A DNA stretch of 64,000 nucleotides from Melampsora larici-populina 98AG31 (Eukaryota > Basidiomycota > Pucciniomycetes > Pucciniales > Melampsoraceae). The notes beneath the pieces were generated by a model. That model saw only the letters and a list, made by a program, of their open reading frames with translations, was not told the DNA's origin and ran no database searches. Both the position numbers and the translations under genes were made by a program. Location of the stretch: assembly GCF_000204055.1 (NCBI RefSeq), contig NW_006768776.1, positions 1,549,391-1,613,390 on the forward strand, in the 5' to 3' direction. Shown here piece after piece: positions 9,188 to 20,890 of the stretch (the stretch's first letter is position 1; each line of letters starts with the position of its first letter).

Positions 9188-11443
9188 TTACACTTTATGT
9201 TCTCTTTTCTTCAAAAAGTAACAAACCACACCAAACGAGCTAAGGAGCATGAGTGCCCCGCTGTAGTACATCAGAATACGGTAACCATTGGTTTCAGAGC
9301 TAGCAGAGCTCAAGAGTGTGCCTGAAATCGGACCTGTTGCAATATTGGCAATACCTCTGCATGTTACAAAGATGACAATCAGATTAGCCGGATTTGAGTC
9401 CTCTGGATCAATCAAATTGACAAAGCGTTGCCAGAGGCAAGAATAACCACCGGCAGTTAGACCATCTTTTCAAAAGAGTGGGTAAGGATTCAAATGGAAA
9501 ATCTTTAGTTTCAATCTTACTATTCTTGGAAAGATATGGACATGGGTCATTTCAAACTCACAAATTGTGGTGAAGCTTGCCAGCATCAAAAGCCCGTTAC
9601 AAAATCTCCATAGGCCAAGTATACTGGCTGCACTGGTAATTGAGGTGATTCCGATGAGCCAACTGACATCCCAGTAATCACTTAGTGTTCCGACGACCAT
9701 TTGCCCAAAGATACTTGTTCCGGAAAAGATACCAAGATATATTCCTCCGTCGTGCCCGATGGATTTTGCAAAGGAAGGGATGTATAGTATTGGAACAAAG
9801 AAAGCCCTAGATTAAATGCGAATATCAAAACATGAGCATCAAATCATTGATTGAATGAGCACGAGCGCATCCGGTTTTTGTATCAAATTAGCATTAGTGT
9901 ATTATGGACTCCCAGATACTCACAAGCTTTGTAGGAACTAAGCACCATGTATGATTTCAGAGAGAGTGCCTCAGTAAAAAAATTAAACATTCAAAAATAA
10001 AGTTCAAAAAGCGTTTACATTCGATAGCAGCAAGATCCACGTGATTGGACGACTGAGATAGGTCATCATTCTCGTTTTTTTCTGTTTATCTGGCGTTGAA
10101 TGAGCAAGACGGCCACTAGAATCAAAAGTTCGATTAGAATAGATGAAGAAAGGCAAATCAGCTTTGAATTATATAGCCTTGCTCAAGTAATCTAATGCCA
10201 GAGATGATCAAGGTGACACACTGACTGATAGAAGGGTAATATAGGTACAACACATATAAGCCAAGCTAGTGTCATAGCCCGAAAAGTGAACGGCATGCCA
10301 TATCGACCAAGGGCCCAATCCATTATGGGCGGGTAGATGAGCCCAAACACAGAGGCGCCTATTTTTGAAATCAAAATCAGTAATTATTCTTGGGAGAGTG
10401 ATCCATAGCAGTGATCCAGATGTGTACCAGTGAACATCACGCCTCCAGCAAACCCTCGTCTTTCAATCCACCATTCGGACAAAAATATCAACCCTGGATA
10501 GCTGTTGTCGCAAATTAGTTCCTGTGCTGGAAGTTGCAAACTGAAAAGATGTGGCTCACTATGCAAGTGCTAATCAAAAAAACACTGTCAAAAATTCAAT
10601 CTGAAACAGCTGAAACACTTCAAGCTTACAGCTACCAATGCTATATAGAATCCCTTGCGATAAGAACAGCTGCCAAGCCTGCAATTTCAAAAACATGACT
10701 TAATTCCTTGACATAATTCTTATGCGCTGAGATTACTTTCCTTACTAGCGTAGCTTGACAGCAACAATGACCCAGCACACATCACGATCCCTAGTCTAGG
10801 CCCCCAGGTTATTAAATGGGGATATCTGCTTATAAGTGGAGCAAGAATTGAACCGCTACAGTACATGATGCCCGTACATATGGTCCCTAATAAAGCAAGG
10901 CAACAAGAAAAAAAGTTGGCTCGACGATTCATGAGGTAAGATAACAGTGAACACGATACCTGTTGATGCTGCTGCTGCCGGATTCATATTTGTGTATGGC
11001 GGATAAGTGAGTAGCACACTAAATGATAACGCAGGGCCTGTCACGAGCGCAGGAATAACAGGAATGAAGTTGATAAGCCACGACGTCAAAGTACTTAAGC
11101 AGGCGTGTGTCTACATCCGCTGTAGAAGCTTTTTTTCAGCTTGAAAGGCGACGTTGTGCATACCCCAAAAAAGGGCATCCACCCAGAATATCACAAAGAG
11201 AAATCGCCAAGCTAAGAATCCCTTATCAGCTGGTGGCAAGTTGGGTATCTCATTCATGAGCTTCATGGGTAGCACAGAGGCCTCCGTAACATTCGGGGTC
11301 AATATCGCGGGATGTATCTCTGGAATACTCTCTTGTTCTTGTTCCAAATCGTGAGCTCCATACATAACTACCTTTGTGGCGGAGCTGAAAGTTGAGCCGA
11401 GTGTATGGTCAAATTTTTCGTTGTGAAATTCTGCCGAAGTCAT
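9188..11443 (-). CDS. MFS monocarboxylate-type transporter, multi-exon
   Basis: A membrane permease of the major facilitator superfamily, closest in pattern to fungal monocarboxylate-permease-like (MCH/MCT) proteins. ATG is at 11443. A hydrophilic N-terminus leads into the first membrane helix (GFLAWRFLFVIFWVDALFWG). Later exons show GTICTGIMYCSGSILAP, WQLFLSQGILYSIGS (10678-10632), the family landmark LSEWWIERRGFAGGVMFTG (ending near 10427), then VFGLIYPPIMDWALGRYG, THAT-like loop residues, ITWILLLSN, and a C-terminal half with YLGIFSGTSIFGQMVVGTLSDYW and GTLLSS. Introns are short, for example about 10426-10358. The splice between the first two exons (11100-11030) is uncertain: an in-frame TAG at 11111 lies in what is probably intron. 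Substrate cannot be read from sequence. About ten exons; stop at 9188. Confidence 0.75.
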
Positions 11444-13447
11444 GATGGTCGAGCGTTATGGAAATTCTAATCGCAAATGGAAGCAGACCCGAAGAATGCT
11501 ATAAATCTTGGAAGCAGACCCTAAAATCCAAAGGTCTTTCAGACGTACTTACTGAGCAGTCTTTCGGACGTGTCACACCATAACTGATAAGCTTTGAGGG
11601 GATATCAGCTCCTTTTCTGATCCCAAAAAAGTGGCAACGGACTTTCTAACGAGTTTTATCAATGCCATCCTCTATAGCTCATCAATTTCAAGCGGTTTGA
11701 AGTAACTCACAGAGCCGATGCGAGGTATCTCCGAGGTGGACTTGTTGGGGAGCCCCTCAAAAAAGGCTCTCATTAACATATTAGCTGACAATCAAGGCTC
11801 ATTCATAGATGAACACAAACATGTTTCTAAATTTGTGCAGCGATAGCCGCAATCTATCTTAAATCTGACTCCCGAGACATCTGGAAGACGATCCGTCAGG
11901 TTGTACAAACAGTTTTTATTCTGCGCCCGTTTGGTGACCATGTATGGACATCGGGCACCAGATAAACGATTCACGTCTAGAAGTTGCTCGCCAATTCATC
12001 AGCTTGCCCGTGGACTGCTCATCCCGTGGCTCTTGGCTACCAGAAAAGGTAACCTCTGATACACTTGGCGTTTGTAAGCTCCAATCGTCTATATTGGTTG
12101 TGGGGTATGTTTGAAGGCAACGACATTGAACGTCAGTAGCAATGAGATCGTGAAGTACTCAACTTTCAAGCAGAGACAATCGGAGAGAAAAATTAAACTC
12201 CACCGTGAACGTCGCGCACTTCGAGCAACAACAAATGAGGAGAGTTCAGCCGTCAAAACATAAGGAATGGCTTGAAATTCCGACTTAGACATTAAAACAG
12301 ATCAGCATCGACTAAGATCTCAATAAGACAAAGAGGTATGATGATTGAGAGAACAACGGTTAAACATGTATATATTGAGATACTGACCAGGATATCAAAA
12401 ATCGCGAGTTTGATGAGCGTACGAGGTATGTAGCCTCATTTAGCCTCCTATCAACCTTATAATTTTATCTTGATGCACAGGAAACACCATGGACAATAAT
12501 TCAATGAAAAAACATGACCAAAAATGGATTTTGAGTTTGATTCTTCTAAAATAAGACATTCACTTGAAACACAATCTCAAAACTGATCTTAACCTGCCAT
12601 TTCAGCTTCCAAGTGTATGAATCATGTTCTTTGCACAGAGCAAGACAAGCACAGTCGTAATTCTTATATAATGGACATATGTATACGCAGGAAATTGCTT
12701 CGAGGGTCACATTTTGACAAGCTTTACATCCAAATAGAGACTGAAGGTTCCAAGGACCAAGATGGGCTCACATGACCCAATTCTATCTGGTCAACCTCTC
12801 AATCCTCTGGAGTCTGAACTATGTGGAAAATTCAAGTTACGCAAAACTCAGATATTTATCATGCATAAGTCTTGGGCAACAAAAGCGTTCTCATGCTTTG
12901 AAGGAAGGAATGTGAATACATATGCTACCTTGAAGTATTTTTATTGATTATCTTCAGGTAAATATCTTTGGGTCCATGAAAAGTGTTTTTGGAGAGTGGA
13001 CAAAGAAGGATGGCTTGAAGACACCCATCTTGACTCATTGGACCATTGATAAAGGACCCATGTCACATCCATCTAGTCAATGAGTCAATCAAAGTTGGAA
13101 ACTGACTCACAACAATAGAATTAACTGTCCAAGAATTAGATATCTGCTGATCTTCCAATACTCCCTACATATTATCCCAAATCTCAAAGATAAATTTATC
13201 AAAGTTTACAAAGAAATAACAAATTACATCGGGCGCATAGAACTACTGGTAGCAAAGAGTAGATTGAATGGGATGTTTTTTTATATTTAGTGAAGCTTGG
13301 TTGTAGTAATCTAAATCTAACGTTGTAACCACACTAAATTATTTTACAATAACATACTTGAATCCATGCTGAGATCAGTATGTCCCCTGGGATGTTACTA
13401 CACGGCACGGTACCACGATCAGAGGAAGCCTAAGTCACGATAATTAT
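11444..13447. other. Two-kilobase intergenic region between divergent ends
   Basis: Upstream region of the transporter gene and downstream region of SEC6. Short ORFs at 12762-12947 and elsewhere lack any protein signature. No repeat with termini and no RNA gene were recognised. Confidence 0.45.
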
Positions 13448-16199
13448 CTATTTACCCAAGCGGCTGAAGATTGTCGGCAATTCAGGTTCTACCAAGTCTA
13501 CCTTCTTCTTCTTGATCGATTCCATGATCTCATTAACAGCCGACTTATCCAAATCATCCCTCGCTTTCAATAAACCCTCAGTGAACCCAACGACCTGGGG
13601 GCCATATTCCTTTGCAAAAGAATGCCAATCCAAGAAAAACATTGTTTTACTAGCGCTCATCACTCCAAGAATGTGTTCGATGACCTTGAAATATACTTGA
13701 AGTTCAGCTCCTGACTTATAGGTGACGAAGAAACCGTAGGATAGTTTCACATCGGATCGGATTCGATCGATAGCAGCTGGAATCCGCAGTTTGGAACACT
13801 TTCGGATCGCATTGAGGTAAGCGATCAGGAAAGTATCGACCATGTCTTCCAGCAAGAGATCAAATAAATTCGGACTCAGATGAACTTGATAGTCGGCCAG
13901 GTAATCTTTGAAGGTCGCCACGATCAGTATCATGGGGTCGTCATCTTCATTGACAGTGTACCAGCTGTTGCTGAGTAATGACTTGATGGCTGGTTTGAGG
14001 TCATTGAACACAGCCTCGATCAACACCTGCACACACCGTTTTGCAACTTCCAAATAACCGTCCATCGCCTGTGACAACTTGTCATTGATCACTTGTCGAT
14101 ATTTCTCACTCACAAGACCTTCAAGTTTACCTAACAACCCTTCGACATAATCAGCCGACTTAACCTGGTCATTGGCCAGACTGATGGTGTATTCTACCAG
14201 TCCACCCGGTAGGTCGTCATTTGCTTTCGAGGATGTGTGTTTCTTGAATTCTTCATTTAACAGAGTCGTCCACTGAGATTGGGTTGATAACATCACCTTT
14301 GCTGATTCCTCTACAACCCTTGATAACACTGCCCCCTGCCCACTGTCGATGGCAAAGTCGATCTGAGCGTTTACCTACACAAGCAATTCAACATCAGCCG
14401 CCGCGGGACTCATAAGCACTGAGATATTTGCAAGCGAGTCACGACAAACCATCTGGAACATGATACTCGAGCCTTGCATGGTGTACATCTGATCGGCATC
14501 CTCTTCAGGTGGCTCAGTACGATTCACAAACAGTTGCGTTTCTCCCGTCATCAAATTCTTCGTCCATTCCTCCATTTTGACTTTGATCAATTTCAAATAT
14601 TCATCTACCAAGCCTTGGATATCATCATCTAGCAAGGGAGGTTCGATAAGTTCGGCTGGGATATCAAGTTCTTTTGTCATGTTTTTCTTGTATTCTTTAG
14701 TGAAAGTGGCGAGAGCAAGGAGAGCACCAGCCTCAGCGTCAGTGGAGGTAGCGTACGCCTTGGTGAAATTGTATAGTGCTTTGTGATAAGCCTTGATGTA
14801 GGCATGATATATCTAGAAACCGACAAGAGCAGGTGGTGAACTGATCAATCTTAGAGATCACAATCTAAAGCGGGTCAGAAGATGGAGCTCACCTTCCAGT
14901 CTTGAGGAAACATATCAATCAAAGTCTCCTCTACTAAGAGCAAATCCTGATAATACCAGTCAAAGTTCTCCCCTTCGAAGAACGCAGCCGGGTTATCCTT
15001 AGATTTGGCGAATTGACGTTCAATGAGGTTTTTAGCGCTGGCCCGAATGGAATCCATGACCTTTGCTCGATAATGTTTGATGACTCGAGCTTCAGCCCTA
15101 ACAGATTGAAACCGAGCGCCGATATCTTTCTAAATTCGATTTAGAGAAAGGGGTCAGTGAGGAAGCGAATCAGCATCGATCAAAAAGAGCAAAGGTCACA
15201 TTTTGTCTTTTGACCAACCGAATGGCGATTGCCTTCTCGTCGCGTTGTCCTTCAATCTCCGCGATCTTTGCAATCTTGATCGCCACCTTTGCATGACCCT
15301 TCCTGACTATATCCAAGAGGCTACTGGCAAGATGTAGGTAATGCGATTCAAAAGCCTATAAGTGGATATCAGTATCATGGATTTCGATGAGATATCATTC
15401 ATGGGCATACTTCCAAAGTACCAGCTAAACGTTCGCAGTAGCCTTCCAAAGTTTTGATCGTTGATGCTTGACCGTCTCGAGTAGCCTGTAACATGGTCTC
15501 GTTTCTGCAAATTTTGTATGCAGATCAGCATCGCTTTCATTGACCCCTTACAAGATATATAACCCTCCAAAGGTGATGGAAATAGCACCAAATACCTACC
15601 GAAAGGTCTCCAACTCACTCAGACAATAATGAATCGCAAGTAGGTTTGGCGCCTCACCCAAGGGTGTCGCTCGATCCTTAGCCAACAGTTTTTCAACACT
15701 TTCAATCTTGAGACTCATTTCTCTCAACTGCTCCACCATCTTTGCCGTTGCCACAAAGTTTCGATGAATCCTTGAAACAGCTGCGATCTCTGTGAGGTTT
15801 ATCGCGTAAGTGAATAGGCTTGCAGTGACCGGATCCTCGATGGTAATATGACTCAACTTCCAAATCCTTCAACCCAGACCCTTGGATCTTCACAAGCTTT
15901 CTCAATAGCGATCATGTCCTCCTTGATTGTTCCAATTTCATTCTTGGTTTCTCGTAATCGGACTAATGCATCTCTCGTTGCGTCAAGCTGAAATCACATC
16001 GAACATGAGTTGACGTTTCCCATCTGGTGGCCTTCAAATGTGATCTACGAACCTGAGCTTTGGCACCCTCCTTTAGTTTCGCATCAATACTGGCCTGTTC
16101 GCGTTGGAGTTTCTTGCGCGTTTGAGAGAGTTTGACAAGATCATCGGGGGATTTGAAGAATTCGGCTACGGCCCTTGCAGCGGTGATATCTTTTTCCAT
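13448..16199 (-). CDS. SEC6: Exocyst complex subunit Sec6
   Basis: Sec6 (EXOC3) is a core subunit of the exocyst, which tethers post-Golgi vesicles to the plasma membrane; in filamentous fungi it acts at the hyphal tip. ATG at 16199 gives AVAEFFKSPDDLVKLSQ, matching the family's N-terminal pattern. Further exons give SRIHRNFVATAKMVEQLREM, a Sec6 hallmark, then ESHYLHLASSLLDIVRKGHAKVAIKIAKI-type helices, FDWYYQDLLLVEETLIDMFP, and a long last exon (14360-13448) ending in LPTIFSRLGK. I count eight exons; the first donor is at 16053 (CAG/GTTCGT) and exon 2 begins at 15987. The junction near 15870-15790 is the least certain. No disrupting stop was seen in the exons. The protein is all helical, with no catalytic site. 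Confidence 0.88.
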
Positions 16200-17113
16200 T
16201 TATTCAAAGACTCTTGATTCGAAGTTTGCTGAGTTCTGCAAGGCGTCAACGGTCATGAGCCCAAACTATCGACTTCAATCTGAATGAATCACTTCGGTCA
16301 TCTGACACAGGCCTGTCAGGACCCTTGTGTACGATTTCACCCGCTGTAAAGGCCTCGATGAAACCCCTGTGACACCCCATCAAAATCAGTCAGCTCCATC
16401 AGGCTCACATCTCAAGTGCAGAGTCCAAGATGATGTTGTAGACTGAGGACCTCCAGGCTTCGGCCATTGGTTCAGTGTGTTGATTTTCAAAATCCACCCG
16501 GAGGCACAGAAGCTCTCAAAGAGCTTGCATCACCCATTAGTATCAAATGGGCCTAAAGCTGGGCACAAATTTGGTATAATGTTGGGCGTCTGGGGTGCAC
16601 ATAAAGGTATTGCTGTTCCACTTTTCAATATGTTTGGTTTTACTCAAATATGCAAAGTAGGCCTTGCCTTAGTTATTCCTCGGATGATTGTATTGAATGC
16701 ACGCAAATTAACTTATGTAGATGATCTCACTTCTAAGAGCTACGGTTCAAAGACAAAAAGTGTGTGGGGTACATTGCGAATTACAAGATCTAACCTTCAA
16801 ATAGATACCATTACAGTGAAAGTTAACCACTTTCATCTTCCTGATGATTTTAGATCATACAGCACCATCTCACCAGTTGAGTGTGGAAGAGTCCAAAGAT
16901 GCCATCGCTGAACACTAACCTATGGCTATACCCTGCAAGTAAACCCATGTTTTCTCTTTCCGTCAATTGTATAGTTGGGACATCATGAGGCTTCAGTGCA
17001 ACAGCCGAAAGGGTTGATAGCGCACTTTTCCTCTCAAGTTTTGAAAAGATGCCGGAGATCCATGTAGTTGGCTGATGATTAGTCCTATGCTATGTAAGCA
17101 AGTGGTCCGAATC
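16200..17113. other. Region between SEC6 and NOSIP genes
   Basis: Contains the SEC6 promoter side and one 144-codon frame at 16477-16911 (+). That frame has no recognisable motif and is probably not a gene, although it is longer than most chance frames here. Confidence 0.4.
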
Positions 17114-18314
17114 CTATCCTTGAAAGGCCACGTCGAACTTGGTAGCTTCAGCTAGACCACCAGCTGCAAATCCTGTGCCTTCTCGCTCAAGTTCAATAGT
17201 CTCTTCAACTTCTTTATCGCAACTAGGGCATCGATTTGGTGTAGTACCTTTGATGAGCGTAGTAACACAAGTCAAGCATACGACATGTCCACAAGGTTTT
17301 GCGACTGACAACATTAAATTGATTCATCAACTATCTTGTAATGGTTTTTTTAGGTCGGATGGTACGGTAGGAGAGAGAGCTTACCTGCCATCTTAGTGTT
17401 CTTGTTAAATCCTTTACGACAACCAGCGCAACATTTACGTTTCGTCGCGCCTGAGCTACTACTACTCTGTGGTTGTGTATCGGCTGATGACTCGGCAAGA
17501 AAATGTACTGCTACTAAATCAGTGAGTCGAACCGGATGGGCACGATTGTTACCATCTCGATTGCTAACCCGGCAAAGCGGTTTGAGTTGACCTGTGGGTG
17601 CTGGACCAGGTCGAGTAGGAGCAGCTGATGGTGTAAGTGAAGGAAGCCAAAAATTAGGGAGTTTAGCTCGTTTCGCAGCGGCAGCTTCACGTTCAAGTTG
17701 ACGAAGGGCTGCCCATTCTGCTTCAGTAGTAAGTGTAGCGAGTTGATCGAGTTCTGGTCGAAGTGGCGCCGCGTCCTTTTCCACTGGTACAGGTTTTGAA
17801 GAAGTAGAGATACCAGCTTGAGCACGCTCAAAATCATGAAGAACACGTTGACGAGCAGCTTGTAGAGCAGTTTCACGTTGAGCTGCATCTTCAGCATGCA
17901 TGCGTTCCAATATAAGTTTCTGGCGTTTCAGATCTTTCTTTTGACTAAGAATGTGTTCCAAGATGCATTCCTAAAAAGAAGATCCAAATGCGAAAGATGG
18001 TTAGGCGGTGTTGAATGTGGCTGAAATGATAACCCGAGCTTTGTTTACGTGACAAAAAAGATGACCTTCGCCATCGACCCTTGGATCCCGAGCAGTGTGA
18101 AGACAGAGTCGGCAAGAATCGAATTCAGCCATAGAATGAGCCGTGAACCGTTGTTTCTTCGAGCCATTTCCTGTCATGAGACGCTCAGCATGGGTGAAGA
18201 CAGAAGAAGCCGTATTGTTCTTGCCATGTCGAGCTGATGATGGTCCAGAGTAGAAGACAATTAAAGTTCTGAAGCTCGCACCATAGGTAGAATTGAAACA
18301 GAAGACTTACTCAT
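17114..18314 (-). CDS. NOSIP: NOSIP-type U-box protein (nitric oxide synthase-interacting protein homologue)
   Basis: NOSIP homologues are nuclear U-box/RING-like proteins associated with the spliceosome and ubiquitin ligation. Four coding exons fit the family end to end: 18314-18311 (ATGA only), 18233-18049, 17970-17385 and 17304-17114, totalling 966 nt or 321 residues. The joined start reads MTRHGKNNTAS, the conserved NOSIP N-terminus. The middle has ECILEHILSQKKDLKRQ and LPNFWLPSLTPSA, both typical. The second U-box has CGHVVCLTCV and CPSCDKEV followed by the family ending GTGFAAGG. Introns have GTAAGT, GTAAAC and GTAAGC donors. The ordinary start search misses the first exon because it is only 4 nt long. 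No disruption seen. Confidence 0.9.
18234..18310 (-). other. 77-nt intron following a 4-nt first coding exon of NOSIP
   Basis: Donor GTAAGT at 18310-18305 and acceptor CAG at 18236-18234. The preceding coding sequence is just ATGA (18314-18311). Joining to CTCGACATGG gives Met-Thr-Arg-His-Gly, as expected for NOSIP. Confidence 0.8.
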
Positions 18315-18863
18315 GTTGGCGGTTTAAGTGTTGATCGTGAAGCAGAAGTAATGAACTCGTTGAGCTTGTTTCGTGATCGAGAAGTTGGTCTGGTGGTGAA
18401 GTGAGATTATCACTGATAGTGGAGCTCGGTACTGGCTGGTACGGGGCTGGAGCTCGAGTCCCAGATTGAGCGTGAAGGCTCACGAGTCGGACTCTTGCAG
18501 GGACCAGAACCCGGCAGACAGCAAGGAGTCACAAGCTTAACATCTGTAACCCGCATCTTTCACTGAAAAGCTGTACAGTTTTGAGCAAATAATAAAGAGA
18601 ATAGAGATGATTGGATAAGAATGGATGAAAAGAAATGGCAAATATGTGCAAAGGGCACAAATTAGTGAAAGATAGGCATTGACCAATTCCAGCCACATGA
18701 TTACAAAAAATATCACAACATTTTTACTTAGTGGAATCTGTTGAATTGTAGCAAAAGTGAGAATCATTCAAACTAACGATGCATAAATCATACAATCAAT
18801 ACTGAGAATAAAGAGAATCATGATAAGGAGAAGTTGATCACGAAATGATATAGGAAGGACGAA
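18315..18863. other. NOSIP upstream region
   Basis: No ORF with protein character. Putative promoter region of NOSIP; no specific element can be named. Confidence 0.4.
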
Positions 18864-19052
18864 TTGGAATGGTAAAATTTCACACAAGATTCACGGATTG
18901 GCTCGATGGAAGGAGGCCCAACTGCCAAAACTTGGTTCCTCTACTAAGAGTTTTCAGTAGGCAGCGGGGGGAGCGGACAGTCAGGTGGTGCCAGGCCTGG
19001 CCTCGATTTGCTGAGCCTTCAATCTTAAATGGATTGGATCCATACCACTCAA
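18864..19052 (-). repeat. Diverged inverted copy of the 3' end of the eight-exon gene (27812-28003)
   Basis: On the minus strand this begins IEWYGSNPFKIEG, matching IEWYGSDPFEIEE in the last exon of the gene at 26578-27931. DNA similarity continues past that gene's stop codon into its 3' flank (CCATCGAGCCAATC versus CCATTGAGCCAATC). Indels break the reading frame. It is either a dispersed repeat that supplied the gene's C-terminus or a partial duplicate of the gene. Confidence 0.7.
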
Positions 19053-20362
19053 TCTATTAGCAACGTAGATATGAAGAGAAATTTTTGCCTTCTCGATCAG
19101 AGATCACAAAAATCATAGCCTAAATATAACTAGTATCATTTGATTTAAAATATCTGCAACTATCAAAAGTAAGACTCGGTGCATTTAAGAATTTAAACAA
19201 AACAAAAAAAGACATGGCATATAAGGAAGGGGTAACACAAACATGATTTGAAGTTCGACACACTAACCAACTACAACAACCGTGAGGGTGAAAAACGTTT
19301 CGGACCGTGATACGTGATGTGATTCATGAGACAAAGCAGCGGACGAGTTCGGAGTCGGAAAAAAAAATCCAACATTATCATTGAACCTGCTCTAGTAGTT
19401 TAAAGACTCTCAAGCAAGACTGCAAATGAGTATTACACCATTTGTGACAGGTAGCCTGGTAGGGAAACGTTTCATTCTTGCGCCAATGAATTCGTGCCAG
19501 AGCTATCGATGGGTCTCAGACCAAGTGATGAAGTTCATCCCTATCCCCTTTTACATGCTCGATTTTTTCAATTGAAGACTGTGTCAAGTTGATGAATCAG
19601 TCGAAAATGCGGTCATAGTATACAGAAATTTTTTGGGGGATCATGGTCCGTACAATTGAATGCAGAGAGATGGAGAAAATATGAAGCTGCGAGACAAAAA
19701 AGTTAGTTTGGAAGTTTGTTTGAGTGTTTCATTTCCGTGATGAAGATTTGCTGGGTCTGATGGAGTTTGACTATATGTATCTCTCCTTCAAAGTCAATGG
19801 GTCGGCATCGTCTCCTCTCAGCAATTCACCCGGCCAGGCGCTCTGATTGATCCTTACAATTTTCTTTTCAATTTTTTCAATAAAATCACCGCAACTTACA
19901 CGGATTAGCATAACCTTCACATCTTCTCGACTTTTCACCTACTCAAATAAAATATCACATCATAATAATCGTATCCCTGTCCTACTTCAGCCTTTCATAA
20001 CCTTCAAACTTCGGCCTGGCAGGACCGCAGAAGGTAATTTCAATTACATATTCTCGCCGTACCCATCGCTTTCTCTTTACCTCCCCTCATCGGCATTCGG
20101 AAATTCCTCTTACACCTTTTTGGCGTTCAGATTCCTCGATTGATTCGAAGCATCAAACCACTCGTCACGTCTTGGAAGCCGATTTTTTGACGACGCAAAG
20201 TGCTGGTCACGCTACGCTCTCACCTTTTCTACACGCGATCATCGAATCAATACTTCTACAAACCATATACCGAAGATTTGCAGGTCCAAATCTCTCAACA
20301 TAGAACCTTCAACCCAGTCTCCTACCTTCATTCCCTGGCCGCTGTTCTGAATAAAGGATAGT
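19053..20362. other. Intergenic, promoter side of the 20363 gene
   Basis: AT-rich with pyrimidine-rich stretches from about 19840 onward, typical of a fungal 5' region. A 98-codon frame at 19847-20143 has no motif. No RNA gene recognised. Confidence 0.4.
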
Positions 20363-20890
20363 ATGCCTCTCTTGACGAGAGCCAGATACCCAAACATATA
20401 TCTCACTATCCATATCCGCCCTGCTTCTTTTCCACCTCGTTATCATTGGGGAATCTTTATTCCTCACCCTCCTAGTAATTCAACAGGCATTGAAAGGGGG
20501 ACAAATTTCCACATGGTAGATCACGTTCGGCCACCATATTGGCGTTTCGAAGCGGATTTCAATTATAATCTAAATGATTCAGCTTACGTTGCGGCTGCTA
20601 TAGTGATTGGTCAATTAAGAAGAAGTTCAATTGAACAAATCCATCGACTATTATATCGAATTCCTATAAATGTTGTACCTTTAGAGGATATTGATTCAGA
20701 AAATACTTTCTCATGTCGAGTTTGGATCAGAGAAGCCATTAGAGTCTTACATCGAGCTGGGATCATTACATGTAGTAGTGTTGACGACTTAGAATGGGAA
20801 ATGAGAGGCTACGGTGAACGGGCGCGTTACTTTTCTGATCATGGTTATTTTCAAGGCGCTTATGTGGATATGTCTAGATTCTCATTCTGA
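20363..20890 (+). CDS. Conserved fungal hypothetical protein, single exon
   Basis: 175 residues from ATG 20363 to TGA 20888. Landmarks are an N-terminal RYHWGIFIPHP, an MVDHV / WRFEADF core, IHRLLYRIPI, and NTFSCRVWIREAIRVLHRAGII. This layout (a YHW strand, a WRFE strand, then FxCRxWIxEA) resembles a family of small fungal proteins of unknown function that I associate with DUF6914; the family name is from memory and unverified. No signal peptide or membrane helix. It stands alone on its strand, with no operon-like context. Function unknown. Confidence 0.6.
   Translation: MPLLTRARYPNIYLTIHIRPASFPPRYHWGIFIPHPPSNSTGIERGTNFHMVDHVRPPYWRFEADFNYNLNDSAYVAAAIVIGQLRRSSIEQIHRLLYRIPINVVPLEDIDSENTFSCRVWIREAIRVLHRAGIITCSSVDDLEWEMRGYGERARYFSDHGYFQGAYVDMSRFSF

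Noticed and set aside
11111..11113. In-frame TAG as evidence that the transporter is a pseudogene
   Set aside because: The codon lies in a stretch that is probably intron: downstream sequence resumes with a good acceptor (GTGACAG) and transporter-like exons without other damage.
16477..16911. 144-codon plus-strand frame as a gene
   Set aside because: No motif, no splice partner and no conserved pattern that I recognise; listed only as part of an intergenic region.
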